NCBI GenBank assembly: GCA_024643255.1
Contig: JAHENF010000007.1
Span: 35,089 to 99,088 of the forward strand
Direction: 5' to 3'
Source: Ilumatobacteraceae bacterium
Lineage (GTDB): Bacteria; Actinomycetota; Acidimicrobiia; Acidimicrobiales; Ilumatobacteraceae
DNA length: 64,000 nucleotides
Position numbers and translations under genes: made by a program. The notes beneath the pieces are model-generated. The model searched no databases, was not told where the DNA came from, and worked only from the letters and a program-made list of their open reading frames with translations. This document shows, piece after piece, positions 50,273-61,322 of the stretch. The first letter of the stretch is position 1. Each line of letters starts with the position of its first letter.

Positions 50273-51880
50273 TCAGCTCCCGGCCACCGGCGCGGTGGCC
50301 GGGCCAGGGTCGCCTGCCGGCTGGCCCAGCGGAATGACCTGTGGCTCGGTGGCATGCGATGGCAGGAACTTCCACGCGACGACCGCGGCGATCACGATCA
50401 CGACGGCGGCGAGTCGCAACCCGATCGACAGCGCGTCGACGAACCCGTCGTTCGCCGCGCTCACGAAGGCGTCGGCCTGACCGCCGAGTTCGGTCGCCAC
50501 GCGCTGGGCGCCACCGAGCGACGACTCGGCCAGCGCCTCCTGCGGGCCGGCGAGACCGAAGGTCCCGGCGAGATCGACGATCCGCTGCGAGTAGACACTG
50601 GTCACCACACTGCCGATGATGGCGACACCGAGCGCTCCGCCCACTTGGCGAGTGGTGTCGTTGATCGCCGAGCCCACGCCGGCCTTGGCCCGTGGCAGCG
50701 ACCCCATCACCGATTCGGTCGCCGGCGCCATCGTCATTCCCATACCGGCGGCCATCACCATGAAGAAGGCGATGACCATCGGATAGGGCGAGTCGGCGGC
50801 GATCGTCGACAGCAGCACGAGGCCCACGGCGACCAGCGCCAGACCGAGCGTCACGATCCGCTTCGTGCCCTGCCGCTCGACGAGACGAGCCGACAGGGGC
50901 GCCACGATCATCATCGTCGCCGCATATGGCAGCAGGCGGATGCCCGCCTGCAACGGGGAGTAGCCGTGCACGAGCTGCCAGTACTGCGTCATCAACAGCA
51001 TCGAGCCGAACATCGCGAAGAAGACCATGGTGATCGTGCCGGCACCAGCGCTGAACCGAGGGTTGTGGAACACCGTCAGATCGAGCATCGGATGTGTGCA
51101 GGTTCGCTCCCACCACAGGAACGAGGCGATCAGGACCGCGGCGATCGCGAATGCGCCGATGACGGCGGGGTCGGTCCATCCCTTCGACGGCCCCTCGATG
51201 ATGCCGAACAGCAAGGACGTGAGACCGAAGAACGACAGCAGGGCACCGAGGGGATCGACACGTCCGTGCGACGGATCGCGCGAGGTCGGAACGAGGAAGG
51301 CGCCGAGCACGAGCGCCGTGATCCCGATCGGGATGTTCACCCAGAACACGGAATGCCAGGAGAAATGCTCGAGCAGGAAGCCACCGGTGATCGGGCCGAT
51401 CGCCACGCCGAGGCCGGAGAACCCCGCCCAGACGGCGATCGCACGTGCGCGTTCGCGGGGGTCACGGAACACATTGGTCAGGATCGACAGCGTGGCGGGC
51501 ATGATCAGCGCGCCGCCGATGCCCATGAACGCCCTCGTCGCGATGAGTCCGTTGGCGGATGTCGACATCGCCGCTGCCGCTGACCCGATGCCGAACAGCA
51601 CGATGCCGAGCTGCAACGCCCCCTTGCGCCCGTAGCGGTCCGACAGGCTCCCGGTCGTGAGGAGCAGCCCGGCGAAGACCAGGACGTACGCGTCGACGAT
51701 CCACTGGATCTGGCTGTTCGAGGCGCCGAGGTCGACGATCAGTGACGGGATCGCGACGTTGAGGATCGTGTTGTCCATCACGATGATCAACAGGCTCATG
51801 CACAACACACCGAGGATCAGCCATCGCCGGTCGTGCACCGCTGGGTCGATGTCGTCGTCGTGGATCGGTTCGGTCGCCAT
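50273..51880 (-). CDS. MFS drug exporter, DHA2 (EmrB/QacA) family
   Basis: 535 residues with 14 predicted helices. Motifs: DNTILNVAIPSL in helix 1 (motif D1), GSLSDRYGRKGALQLG (motif A), and the drug-exporter motif C in GLGVAIGPITGGFLLEHFSWHSVFWVNIPIG. It probably expels hydrophobic toxic compounds by proton antiport. ATG 51880 is preferred because GGAG lies 9 nt upstream; ATG 51895 is an alternative. It is cotranscribed with the TetR gene and opposed by the response regulator gene. Confidence 0.9.
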   Translation of the reverse strand: MATEPIHDDDIDPAVHDRRWLILGVLCMSLLIIVMDNTILNVAIPSLIVDLGASNSQIQWIVDAYVLVFAGLLLTTGSLSDRYGRKGALQLGIVLFGIGSAAAAMSTSANGLIATRAFMGIGGALIMPATLSILTNVFRDPRERARAIAVWAGFSGLGVAIGPITGGFLLEHFSWHSVFWVNIPIGITALVLGAFLVPTSRDPSHGRVDPLGALLSFFGLTSLLFGIIEGPSKGWTDPAVIGAFAIAAVLIASFLWWERTCTHPMLDLTVFHNPRFSAGAGTITMVFFAMFGSMLLMTQYWQLVHGYSPLQAGIRLLPYAATMMIVAPLSARLVERQGTKRIVTLGLALVAVGLVLLSTIAADSPYPMVIAFFMVMAAGMGMTMAPATESVMGSLPRAKAGVGSAINDTTRQVGGALGVAIIGSVVTSVYSQRIVDLAGTFGLAGPQEALAESSLGGAQRVATELGGQADAFVSAANDGFVDALSIGLRLAAVVIVIAAVVAWKFLPSHATEPQVIPLGQPAGDPGPATAPVAGS

Positions 51881-51898
51881 CGTCGTGATCTCCATATT

Positions 51899-51921
51899 CG
51901 ATACGGAACGGTGCCGTATCG
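51899..51921. promoter_or_regulatory. Palindromic operator, probably for the TetR protein
   Basis: Perfect arms CGATACGG/CCGTATCG with a 7-bp spacer, between the divergent MFS and response regulator genes. TACGAT on the minus strand at its outer edge can serve as the -10 of the MFS gene. Confidence 0.7.
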
Positions 51922-51981
51922 TAATCACCCGTCCACGACATTCCTCCACCGGATTGCTCAAGTCCGGGCCCCTCGCGCCCG

Positions 51982-52752
51982 ATGACCAAAGCGATGGAAT
52001 CGACGCTTCGCGCCACCGGCGGTACCGCCACGCGTCCCCTCGGGACTGCGGTGCTGCTCGTCGAGGACGACGAACGCATCAGCGAACCACTGATCCGCGT
52101 GCTGCGCGCCGAGGGATTCGAGGTCGAACACGTCGACGCGGGACTGGCGGCGCTCGACTCGGTCGACGGCCAACGCCCCGACCTCGTGCTGCTCGATCTC
52201 ACGCTGCCCGACATCGACGGACTCGACGTGTGTCGCAAGCTCCGCGCCGACCATCCCGGGCTGCCGATCATCATGCTCACCGCGCGGGCCGAGGAGATGG
52301 ACGTCATCGTCGGGCTCAATGCCGGCGCCGACGACTACGTCGCCAAACCGTTCCGGCTCGCCGAACTCGTCGCGCGGATCCGTGCCCGGCTCCGCGTAGT
52401 CGAGCACTCGACGGTGGCCGCCACGAGCGGGCACCTCACCGGCGCCGGCATCGAACTCGACGCCGAGGCCCGCCGCTGCTTCGTCGACAACCCCGTCGGT
52501 GACCGTTCGGAGGTCGAACTGACCACCAAGGAGTTCGACCTGCTCGAGTTCCTGATGCGCCGCCCCGGAGTGACACTCAAGCGCGAAGAGATCATGAGCC
52601 AGGTGTGGGACGAGAACTGGTGGGGTTCGACACGGACCCTCGACACCCACACCTCCACCCTGCGGCGCAAGATCCTCGACGACACCGACCCACCGTCGAA
52701 GGTCGTGACGGTGCGCGGCGTGGGATTCAGATTCGATCCCGCCGGGGGCTGA
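51982..52752 (+). CDS. OmpR/PhoB-family response regulator
   Basis: 256 residues. The receiver domain (about 22-138) has the acidic pair in LLVEDDE, phosphoacceptor D72 in LLDLTLPDIDG, T/S in MLTARA and the lysine in YVAKPF. The winged-helix output domain (about 155-250) has LTTKEFDLLEFLMRRPG and TLDTHTSTLRRKI...VRGVGFRF. ATG 51982 has no clear ribosome binding site; ATG 51994 is possible. The sensor kinase starts 6 bp after the stop. The shared intergenic region with the MFS gene hints that export may be part of the response. Confidence 0.93.
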   Translation: MTKAMESTLRATGGTATRPLGTAVLLVEDDERISEPLIRVLRAEGFEVEHVDAGLAALDSVDGQRPDLVLLDLTLPDIDGLDVCRKLRADHPGLPIIMLTARAEEMDVIVGLNAGADDYVAKPFRLAELVARIRARLRVVEHSTVAATSGHLTGAGIELDAEARRCFVDNPVGDRSEVELTTKEFDLLEFLMRRPGVTLKREEIMSQVWDENWWGSTRTLDTHTSTLRRKILDDTDPPSKVVTVRGVGFRFDPAGG

Positions 52753-52758
52753 GCGAAC

Positions 52759-53736
52759 ATGCGGCGCCGCCTGGTGCTGTCGACCATCGCGGTGGTCCTG
52801 GTCGTCATTCTCGTCCTGCTCGTGCCGGTGCTGCTCATCGTGCGCACCGCGGAGGGGGGCGACCTTCCCGGGAGCGTCATCGCACGACTCACGGTCATCG
52901 CCCTGGCGGCGATCGGGTCGGCTGCGTTGCTCGCCGGAATCCAGGCCCGCCAGCTCGCACGGCCGCTCGAGCGCCTCGCGCGCAGCGCCTCACGAGTCGG
53001 CGACGGCGACTTCAGCGCCGCGGCGCCACCGTTGTCAGGCATCAGCGAGATCGATGACATCGCACGGGCGCTGCGCCTGAGCGCGAACCGCGTCGACCGC
53101 ATGCTCGAATCCGAGCGAGGCTTCACCGCGGACGCCACCCATCAGCTGCGCACCGGTCTGACCGGCATCGCCATGCGTCTCGAACTCCTCGAGCGCAACG
53201 ACGACCCGGCGGTGTCGGCCGATGCGGTGTCGGCGCTGGTGCAGATCCACGAACTCAACGCCACGCTCGACGAACTGCTGACGGTCGCACGTCGAGGCAC
53301 CACCGGTGAGCGGACCGAGATCGAGCTCACCGCCCTGGTCGACCACCAGGTCGCCGACTGGCAGCATCGATTCGCCGAGAAGCGCCGCCAGATCGTCATC
53401 ACGACCGGTCGGACGACGCCGGTGTCCGCCACGCCCGGCCTCGTCGGGCAGGTCATCAGCATCTTGATGGACAACGCGCTGCGCCACGGCAGGGGAACCG
53501 TGGCCGTACTCGTGCAGGACGACACCGTGACCATCGAGGACGAAGGGCCCGGGGTGACCGAGGCCCAGGCAGCGACGATGTTCGATCGCCCGACCGACCA
53601 TCGGGCCGCGCACGGTCGTGGCCTTGCCCTGGCGCGGCGTCTGGCCGAATCGGATGGTGGCCGTCTCGAACTGATCCAGCCCCGGCCCCCCACCTTCCGC
53701 CTCACCCTCGTCCCCGTCAGCGCCCCCACGCCCTGA
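52759..53736 (+). CDS. Sensor histidine kinase with minimal sensor loop
   Basis: 325 residues. Two helices (about 7-28 and 42-60) are separated by only about a dozen residues, so there is no real external sensor domain. A HAMP-like segment follows (RQLARPLERLARSASRVGDGDF), then the phosphoacceptor H128 in FTADATHQLRTGLTGI (HQLRT instead of HELRTP), the N-box ILMDNALRHG, G1 EDEGPGV and G2 GRGLALARRLAE. Probably senses within the membrane or through a partner protein. Operon with the response regulator. Confidence 0.92.
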   Translation: MRRRLVLSTIAVVLVVILVLLVPVLLIVRTAEGGDLPGSVIARLTVIALAAIGSAALLAGIQARQLARPLERLARSASRVGDGDFSAAAPPLSGISEIDDIARALRLSANRVDRMLESERGFTADATHQLRTGLTGIAMRLELLERNDDPAVSADAVSALVQIHELNATLDELLTVARRGTTGERTEIELTALVDHQVADWQHRFAEKRRQIVITTGRTTPVSATPGLVGQVISILMDNALRHGRGTVAVLVQDDTVTIEDEGPGVTEAQAATMFDRPTDHRAAHGRGLALARRLAESDGGRLELIQPRPPTFRLTLVPVSAPTP

Positions 53737-53739
53737 CTC

Positions 53740-53770
53740 GGTGACGCCGGTGCCTGGCACCGGCGTCACC
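53740..53770. repeat. 15-bp inverted repeat between convergent genes (REP-like)
   Basis: GGTGACGCCGGTGCC-T-GGCACCGGCGTCACC, perfect arms with a 1-nt spacer, filling the gap between the kinase and clpB stops. It can act as a terminator. The TGACGCCGG core is shared with the palindrome at 2437, and GGTGCC/GGCACC with the hairpin at 11346. Confidence 0.6.
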
Positions 53771-53773
53771 CGA

Positions 53774-56263
<2,490 letters not shown>

Positions 56264-56290
56264 GTGCACTCCTCCGGCAGGCCGATTACT

Positions 56291-56309
56291 CACTCAATAA
56301 ACTTGAGTG
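56291..56309. repeat. Second inverted repeat in the clpB promoter
   Basis: CACTCAA/TTGAGTG with a 5-bp spacer, sharing its right arm with the HAIR box. It offers a second half-site pairing for HspR. Confidence 0.5.
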
Positions 56310-56322
56310 TAAGTATATCAAG
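56302..56322. promoter_or_regulatory. HAIR box (HspR operator) of clpB
   Basis: CTTGAGT-N7-TATCAAG against the consensus CTTGAGT-N7-ACTCAAG: left half perfect, right half 5 of 7. On the minus strand it overlaps a TTGATA -35 with a TATTGA -10 after 16 bp, so repressor binding would block clpB transcription. Confidence 0.75.
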
Positions 56323-56330
56323 AACTCCGG

Positions 56331-57212
56331 TTATCCACAGGTCCGGCGAAGTTCTTCGGCGAGCGTCTGCGCCGTGGCGGCCAGGCCTTTGTACTCGCGC
56401 ACGTCTGCCGGGAGGGACTCCAGCGCCCCCGCCAACCGCGTCGCCTCGGCCGGCGTCGCGCACGACGCCAGGATCGGGGTCACGTAGGTGCGAATGGTGA
56501 ACAGGATGCAGCCGGTGCCGGGGAAGCGCCGCAAGGTCTCGCGCTCGACGCGCAGGTAGTGCTGATCCGGGGTGGGCCCGGCGGGGCGCGGGGAGGCGGT
56601 GCCGTCGACAGGCGTGTACCAGTCGGCGGTGTCGAGCACGCCCCACCCGAGGCGCCAGAAGCTGCGCTCGGGTGCCAGGCGGTCGAAGAACCCGTCGATC
56701 GGAGCTTCCAACTGATCGTTCAGGCGATCGACCGGGGCATGCACACCCGCCATCGTCAGGCCGAGCTTCGAACGCAGGTCCCACCGGTTCGGGAAGCACA
56801 CCGATCCCCCACCGAACACCAACTCGCCGTCACGCTCGACGAGCAGCACGAGATCTTCGGGCACCAGCCGGGCGGCGGCATCGAGCGGATGGAGCGTCGG
56901 GTCGAGCGCGACGTCGGCGTAGCGATCGGGCCAGCGCTGCCGGAGGTGGTCGACGAGCGCGACGGCCACCTCCCGCGACTCGTCGACCACTCGATCGTCG
57001 AGCACGGCGAACACCGTGTCGGGATACCGCTCCATCAGTCGGGGTTTGGCCTCGATCGCCGCGGCCGCGTCGGCGCCCAGTTCGATCCAGTCGTGCACGT
57101 CGAGCGGACGCACGCCGAGCCGCCAGCGGAATGCGGCGGGCCCGGCCGGCTCGGGGCCATCCATGAACGGCAGGTACGGCACCGGGTCGACGGTGACCCC
57201 TACGGGTTCCAT
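56331..57212 (-). CDS. DUF3445 protein (heme-dependent oxidative N-demethylase family)
   Basis: 293 residues matching DUF3445, to which the HODM-type heme-dependent oxidative N-demethylase belongs. Family blocks: PYLPFMDGPEP...RLGVRPLDVHDWIELGAD, HPLDAAARLVPEDLVLLVERDG, GSVCFPNRWDLRSKLGLTMAGVHAPVDRLNDQL, PIDGFFDRL, and LRVERETLRRFPGTGCILFTIRTY. The substrate of this member is unknown. TAGCGT lies 7 nt before the ATG. It stands alone between clpB and the divergent PrsW operon. Confidence 0.85.
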   Translation of the reverse strand: MEPVGVTVDPVPYLPFMDGPEPAGPAAFRWRLGVRPLDVHDWIELGADAAAAIEAKPRLMERYPDTVFAVLDDRVVDESREVAVALVDHLRQRWPDRYADVALDPTLHPLDAAARLVPEDLVLLVERDGELVFGGGSVCFPNRWDLRSKLGLTMAGVHAPVDRLNDQLEAPIDGFFDRLAPERSFWRLGWGVLDTADWYTPVDGTASPRPAGPTPDQHYLRVERETLRRFPGTGCILFTIRTYVTPILASCATPAEATRLAGALESLPADVREYKGLAATAQTLAEELRRTCG

Positions 57213-57219
57213 ACCTTGG

Positions 57220-57225
57220 ACGCTA
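57220..57225 (-). promoter_or_regulatory. -10 hexamer of the DUF3445 gene
   Basis: TAGCGT, 7 nt before ATG 57212. Confidence 0.5.
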
Positions 57226-57332
57226 ACCGCCCGCCGACACTGCGCCGCGATGAGCCAACCGCCGGGTCGGCGTGTTCCTCATCGCGCCGACGACACCTGC
57301 GGGAAGAGCACGCATCGACCGATGGCGACAGC

Positions 57333-57338
57333 TATATT
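57333..57338 (+). promoter_or_regulatory. -10 hexamer of the 57346 gene
   Basis: TATATT, 7 nt before a TTG codon at 57346; the nearest ATG (57322) lies upstream of this box. Confidence 0.5.
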
Positions 57339-57345
57339 TGATCCC

Positions 57346-57912
57346 TTGCTGACCAAACATCATCTTCTGTTCGGCACGAGATCGGTGGTCGGGGCGCTTG
57401 CCGTCGTCCTCGCACTCTCGTGGTTCGGATTCGGCCTCCAAGCGATCGACGATGCCGTGACCAGTGCGAGCGGGTTCGCCGTCGGCGAACCGTATGAGGT
57501 CTCGGTCGGTGTGTCGTTCACGCCGGCCGATGGCTGGATCCTCGACCCGCAGCAGACGCAGCCAGGGAGTTCGGTGGTCGCCCACAAGAACGGCTGGGAG
57601 CAGAAGCTCGCGAGCCTCGAACTGGGACCCGACTCGACGGTCGAGGACTTCGCCGGCATCTTGCGAGACGTCGCGGACCCCAGCGTCCAGGTCGGCAAGC
57701 TCCAGACGTTCACCACCACCAGCGGATTGCACGGGGTGCGCTGGGAGGTGCACGGCGCCAATTCCGTCGACGTGACCTGGCTGGTCGCCAACGGACCCGT
57801 GACGGTTCAACAACTCGCCACCGGCTCCGATTCCACGTACGCCAGCGTCGAGGTCGAACTGGACCAGATGGCCCAATCCATCACCATCGACGACTCGGGG
57901 AGCGCCGGATGA
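57346..57912 (+). CDS. Single-pass membrane protein, unknown
   Basis: 188 residues from TTG 57346: a short cytoplasmic start (LTKHHLLFGTRS), one membrane helix (VVGALAVVLALSWFGFGL, about 14-31), then an external alpha/beta domain with YEVSVGVSFTPADGWIL and GVRWEVHGANSVDVTWLVANG. No family recognised. Its usual annotation would be ATG 57322, adding eight residues, but the TATATT hexamer inside that extension favours a leaderless TTG start. ATGA overlap with the PrsW gene suggests a joint role at the membrane. Confidence 0.7.
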   Translation: MLTKHHLLFGTRSVVGALAVVLALSWFGFGLQAIDDAVTSASGFAVGEPYEVSVGVSFTPADGWILDPQQTQPGSSVVAHKNGWEQKLASLELGPDSTVEDFAGILRDVADPSVQVGKLQTFTTTSGLHGVRWEVHGANSVDVTWLVANGPVTVQQLATGSDSTYASVEVELDQMAQSITIDDSGSAG

Positions 57913-59102
57913 GCGACACGACCACAGCCCGACCCGATGCCTGGGTGCCCACCGGCCGCCCCCGGATCATCGACCCTCACACACTCGTGTTCTGGGTGTC
58001 CGCGGTCGCCGTCGTCTTCAGCGCGATCCATCTCTACTCGTACATCACGGACAATCCGCTCCTCATCGCCGGGGTGGCCTGGCTCGCCCTCGTGCAATGG
58101 TCGCTGTACGGAGCGGTGCTCCTCCTGATCGTCTACCGCCACCAGTTGTTCGTGCGCCGACCGGTGTCGATCACCATCGGTGCCCTCGTCTGGGGCGGCA
58201 CCGTCGCGGTGTATCTCGCCTCCCAGGCGAACCAGGCGCTCGAGAGCATCTTCAGCCAGGTGTTCTCCCCCGAGTGGAACCTGCGGTGGGGCCTCGCGAT
58301 TTCCGCAGCCACGAACGAGGAACCGTTGAAGCTGTTGGGCGTCGTCGTGCTGATGCTGCTGCCGCTCGCCTGCGTCAAGAGCACCCTCGACGGCCTCTTC
58401 TACGGCATGATGGTCGGCCTCGGATTCCAGGTCGTCGAGGACTACATGTACACCGTCGGCCAGGCGTTCACGCTCGGCGACGCGCTGAACTTCCTGTTCA
58501 CCCGCGGTGTGGTCGCCGGGCTGTTCGCGCATGCCGTGTACACAGGCATCACGGGTGCAGGCGTCGGCTACCTCGTTTCTCGCCGTGACAAGAGCATGGG
58601 GATGAGGATCCTCGTGGCCGTGGCGGCGTTCGCGTTTGCCTGGTGCATGCACGTGTTCTGGGACTCGCCGGTGCTGACCGATTGGGGCGAGAAGAGCACC
58701 GGCGCCTTCTTCACGGTGATCTTCGTGAAGGGAGCGCCTGCGCTGCTGATCCTGCTCCTCGCCCTGCGCTGGGGTCGCAAGCACGAGCGCGTCGAGTGGA
58801 GCGAGTTCGTCGACGCCCACATCGACCATGCACTCGTCACCCCCGACGACCGGGTGTCGCTGCTCGACCACGCCGGGCGCCGCGCCGCCCGCAAGCAGTC
58901 GCACGCGTGGGGTGGACACAAGGCGGCTCACGCCCGCAAGACACTCCAGACCGTGCAACTGCATTACGTCCAAGCCGTGCGCGAAGAGGGCGCCGACAGC
59001 GACCGCGCCCGCGACCTGGCCTCGGACATCGTCGAGTTGCAGGCGATCGCCGCAGCCCCGGCCGCTGCCCCCGATCCCGATCCCGATCCCATCTCCGCCT
59101 GA
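57909..59102 (+). CDS. PrsW-family intramembrane metalloprotease
   Basis: 397 residues with eight or nine helices. The CPBP/PrsW motifs are E137-E138-x2-K141 (NEEPLKLL), FYGMMVGLGFQVVEDYMY with the second glutamate, and LFAHAVYTGITG with the histidine. In Bacillus PrsW cleaves an anti-sigma factor; no such target is adjacent here except the single-pass protein encoded upstream. A cytoplasmic tail of about 110 residues is charged and ends in a repeated DPDPDP. Four-base overlap with the upstream gene. Confidence 0.88.
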   Translation: MSDTTTARPDAWVPTGRPRIIDPHTLVFWVSAVAVVFSAIHLYSYITDNPLLIAGVAWLALVQWSLYGAVLLLIVYRHQLFVRRPVSITIGALVWGGTVAVYLASQANQALESIFSQVFSPEWNLRWGLAISAATNEEPLKLLGVVVLMLLPLACVKSTLDGLFYGMMVGLGFQVVEDYMYTVGQAFTLGDALNFLFTRGVVAGLFAHAVYTGITGAGVGYLVSRRDKSMGMRILVAVAAFAFAWCMHVFWDSPVLTDWGEKSTGAFFTVIFVKGAPALLILLLALRWGRKHERVEWSEFVDAHIDHALVTPDDRVSLLDHAGRRAARKQSHAWGGHKAAHARKTLQTVQLHYVQAVREEGADSDRARDLASDIVELQAIAAAPAAAPDPDPDPISA

Positions 59103-59117
59103 CAAACCGGTTTGCCG

Positions 59118-59155
59118 TGTGCTCCCGGTGGGCCGGGCCACCGGAATGCCACACA
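59118..59155. terminator. Hairpin between convergent genes
   Basis: Inner stem CCGGTGG/CCACCGG (loop 6 nt) and outer stem GTGTG/CACAC; no T-tract. Confidence 0.5.
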
Positions 59156-59179
59156 CCCATGATCGGGTGAAGGGTGTCG

Positions 59180-61285
59180 TCAGCGCGGATTGGTGCTGAG
59201 GTCGGCGGCGACGTCGACGACGTCACCGAGGCCGGCGAAGTCGACGGCGATCACGTTCGGGAGAACGCCGCGTTCGGCAACGCATCGACCGACCCGATCC
59301 TCCAAGACGGCGCGAGCGTTGGCCGCCCTGGCCGTCGCCGGGTTGGGCGGCGACACCGACACCCAGTGGTTGATCAGGAACAGCGGGTTCGCGTCGCCAC
59401 CACGGTTGGGCTCACAATCGAACGATGCAACCGAGTCGTAGGTGAACGTCGTCTCCTGGAACCAGTCGTACGCCCGGTGGTACCAGGCGGGTGCCTGGTC
59501 GTCGCCGCGCTCCGCAAACACCACCAACTGTGTGCCCGCATCAACCAATTCGCCGAGCGTCGGCAACGGCGCGCCCGGCGTCAGCGTGACGACTTCTGAT
59601 GTCAATCCCGACTCGTCGAACGCGGCGACCACATCGGCCGACGACGTCGCGTCCTGAATGATCATCATCACGACCTGGTCCGGGTTCTCGTCGAGGAACT
59701 GATGCACGGCACGGAGTTCGTCGACGAGCAGGACCGCGCCGAGTTCGCAGTGGTTGTGGCAGAGGTACACATGGCGTTCGCCCGTGGTGTCCGCGAGGGC
59801 TGACAGTTCGTCGGCGCGTGCCTGCAGTTCGGGATTTCCCAACTCGGCGCCGGGCACCGTGAGTTCCGCCGCCACGTCGGTGATGATGAGCGGTGCGCTC
59901 GATCCCGGTACCTCGACCGACGACGGACGCCCATAGTGGGTGTCGAGCAGCAGCGCACGGACTCCGTTGCGAAGCTGCGTACCGATCGGGGCGATCTGTT
60001 CGCCGAACAACCATCCGGGATACTCCACCGACGACATCGCATTGTGCGCGCCGGGCAACGTGATCTCGTCGAGACGTCGATCGCACAGCGTCACACTTCC
60101 CTGGCACGTACTGGGGACGGATGCGGCGCTTGCGTCGCGCGCTCGCTGCGTCGCGACGACCGCGACTGCTCCCGTGCCGAGCAGCAGTGCGACGACGACC
60201 ACCGTCGACAGGACGCGATGGTGGCGCGGAACCGGACTCGACGATGCGCCGGAGTCGAGATCGGGAAGCAGCGACACGACCATGCGCGCTCCGATGAAGA
60301 CCAGTCCGAGCCCAGCGGAGTGCAGCACCAGCGTGAGCACACCGTCGGGTTCCATGAGCACCACGATGCCGGCGATGGCCGTTGCGGCAGCCAGCCCGAG
60401 CGTGCCCTTCGTCGTGGACCGCCAGGAAACGACCCGGTTCCGGGCCGCTGCGGCGATGACACGAGGATCGAACCGATCGCGTGGCGCCGCTGCGGCCGCA
60501 GCGACGAGACCGACGGCCATCACGCCGAGCATGGCGGTGCGCAGATCGCTCGTGACGAACCAGGCGACGCCTTCGAACGCGCTCGCCAGGTCGGCGTCGT
60601 CCGCGAATCGAGACGACACGAGCGCAGCGACCGCCACCAGCGCAGCGGTCAGCGCGGCGCCGGCCGCCACGGCGAGGCCCACACGTACGAGGCCGAGGCG
60701 CCGGTCCGCGGACACCAACACCGACGCGACAGCGCCGATGGCACCGAAGAGGAGGGCACCGAGCGCCAACTCCGTCATCGCGGTGGAGAGATTCCAGATC
60801 GGGAGGTCGGCGACTCGTTGCACGACGTCGCCGAACGACGAACCATCGGCGGAGTCACCGGGGTTGGCCGCGACCACCGAGTCGAGTTGCAGCCCGCTGG
60901 CGACCAGGCCGAGCGAATCGGAGAGGTCGAGGCCGGCGCCGCCGTCGCCCTCGAGCAGCGAGGCGTGGGTGCGGCGAATCGCCGTCGCGAAGATCGACCG
61001 GAACGCGTCGGTGTCGATCACCGCCTCGGCGGCGACCACTGCGGCAGGACGAAAGGCGATCACGTTGCGGTCGCCTTTGCGCACGAGTTGTTCGGTGAGC
61101 TGCAGCGCGACCTCGTGGCGCACGGCCGGCGAGTCGAGGGCCCGGACGGCTCGCCGACTCAGGGCATCGGCATCGAACACGGTCGTCTCGACCCACCCGG
61201 CGGTCAATCCGAGTGGGATCAGTACGGCGGCGAGCACAGCCAGCACTCGAGCGAGTGTCTCGTGTCGACGATGTCGGCTTGTCAT
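59180..61285 (-). CDS. Membrane protein fused to a PI-PLC-X-like domain
   Basis: 701 residues. The N-terminus has one helix (about 13-32), an external helical segment of about 130 residues, four helices between about 165 and 320, and another near 355. The external C-terminal part (about 400-701) resembles the phosphatidylinositol-specific phospholipase C X domain: ITLPGAHNAMS (catalytic histidine), GVRALLLDTHYG, HVYLCHNHCELG, VMMIIQD and FLINHWVS. Metal-independent bacterial PI-PLCs use two histidines, both of which have candidates. The ATG lies 9 nt after TAGTTT. It may act on inositol lipids of the actinobacterial envelope. Confidence 0.78.
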   Translation of the reverse strand: MTSRHRRHETLARVLAVLAAVLIPLGLTAGWVETTVFDADALSRRAVRALDSPAVRHEVALQLTEQLVRKGDRNVIAFRPAAVVAAEAVIDTDAFRSIFATAIRRTHASLLEGDGGAGLDLSDSLGLVASGLQLDSVVAANPGDSADGSSFGDVVQRVADLPIWNLSTAMTELALGALLFGAIGAVASVLVSADRRLGLVRVGLAVAAGAALTAALVAVAALVSSRFADDADLASAFEGVAWFVTSDLRTAMLGVMAVGLVAAAAAAPRDRFDPRVIAAAARNRVVSWRSTTKGTLGLAAATAIAGIVVLMEPDGVLTLVLHSAGLGLVFIGARMVVSLLPDLDSGASSSPVPRHHRVLSTVVVVALLLGTGAVAVVATQRARDASAASVPSTCQGSVTLCDRRLDEITLPGAHNAMSSVEYPGWLFGEQIAPIGTQLRNGVRALLLDTHYGRPSSVEVPGSSAPLIITDVAAELTVPGAELGNPELQARADELSALADTTGERHVYLCHNHCELGAVLLVDELRAVHQFLDENPDQVVMMIIQDATSSADVVAAFDESGLTSEVVTLTPGAPLPTLGELVDAGTQLVVFAERGDDQAPAWYHRAYDWFQETTFTYDSVASFDCEPNRGGDANPLFLINHWVSVSPPNPATARAANARAVLEDRVGRCVAERGVLPNVIAVDFAGLGDVVDVAADLSTNPR

Positions 61286-61294
61286 CGCGCGCTG

Positions 61295-61300
61295 AAACTA
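61295..61300 (-). promoter_or_regulatory. -10 hexamer of the PI-PLC-like gene
   Basis: TAGTTT, 9 nt before ATG 61285. Confidence 0.45.
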
Positions 61301-61322
61301 CTGGGTGACCGTACGTCGAGGC

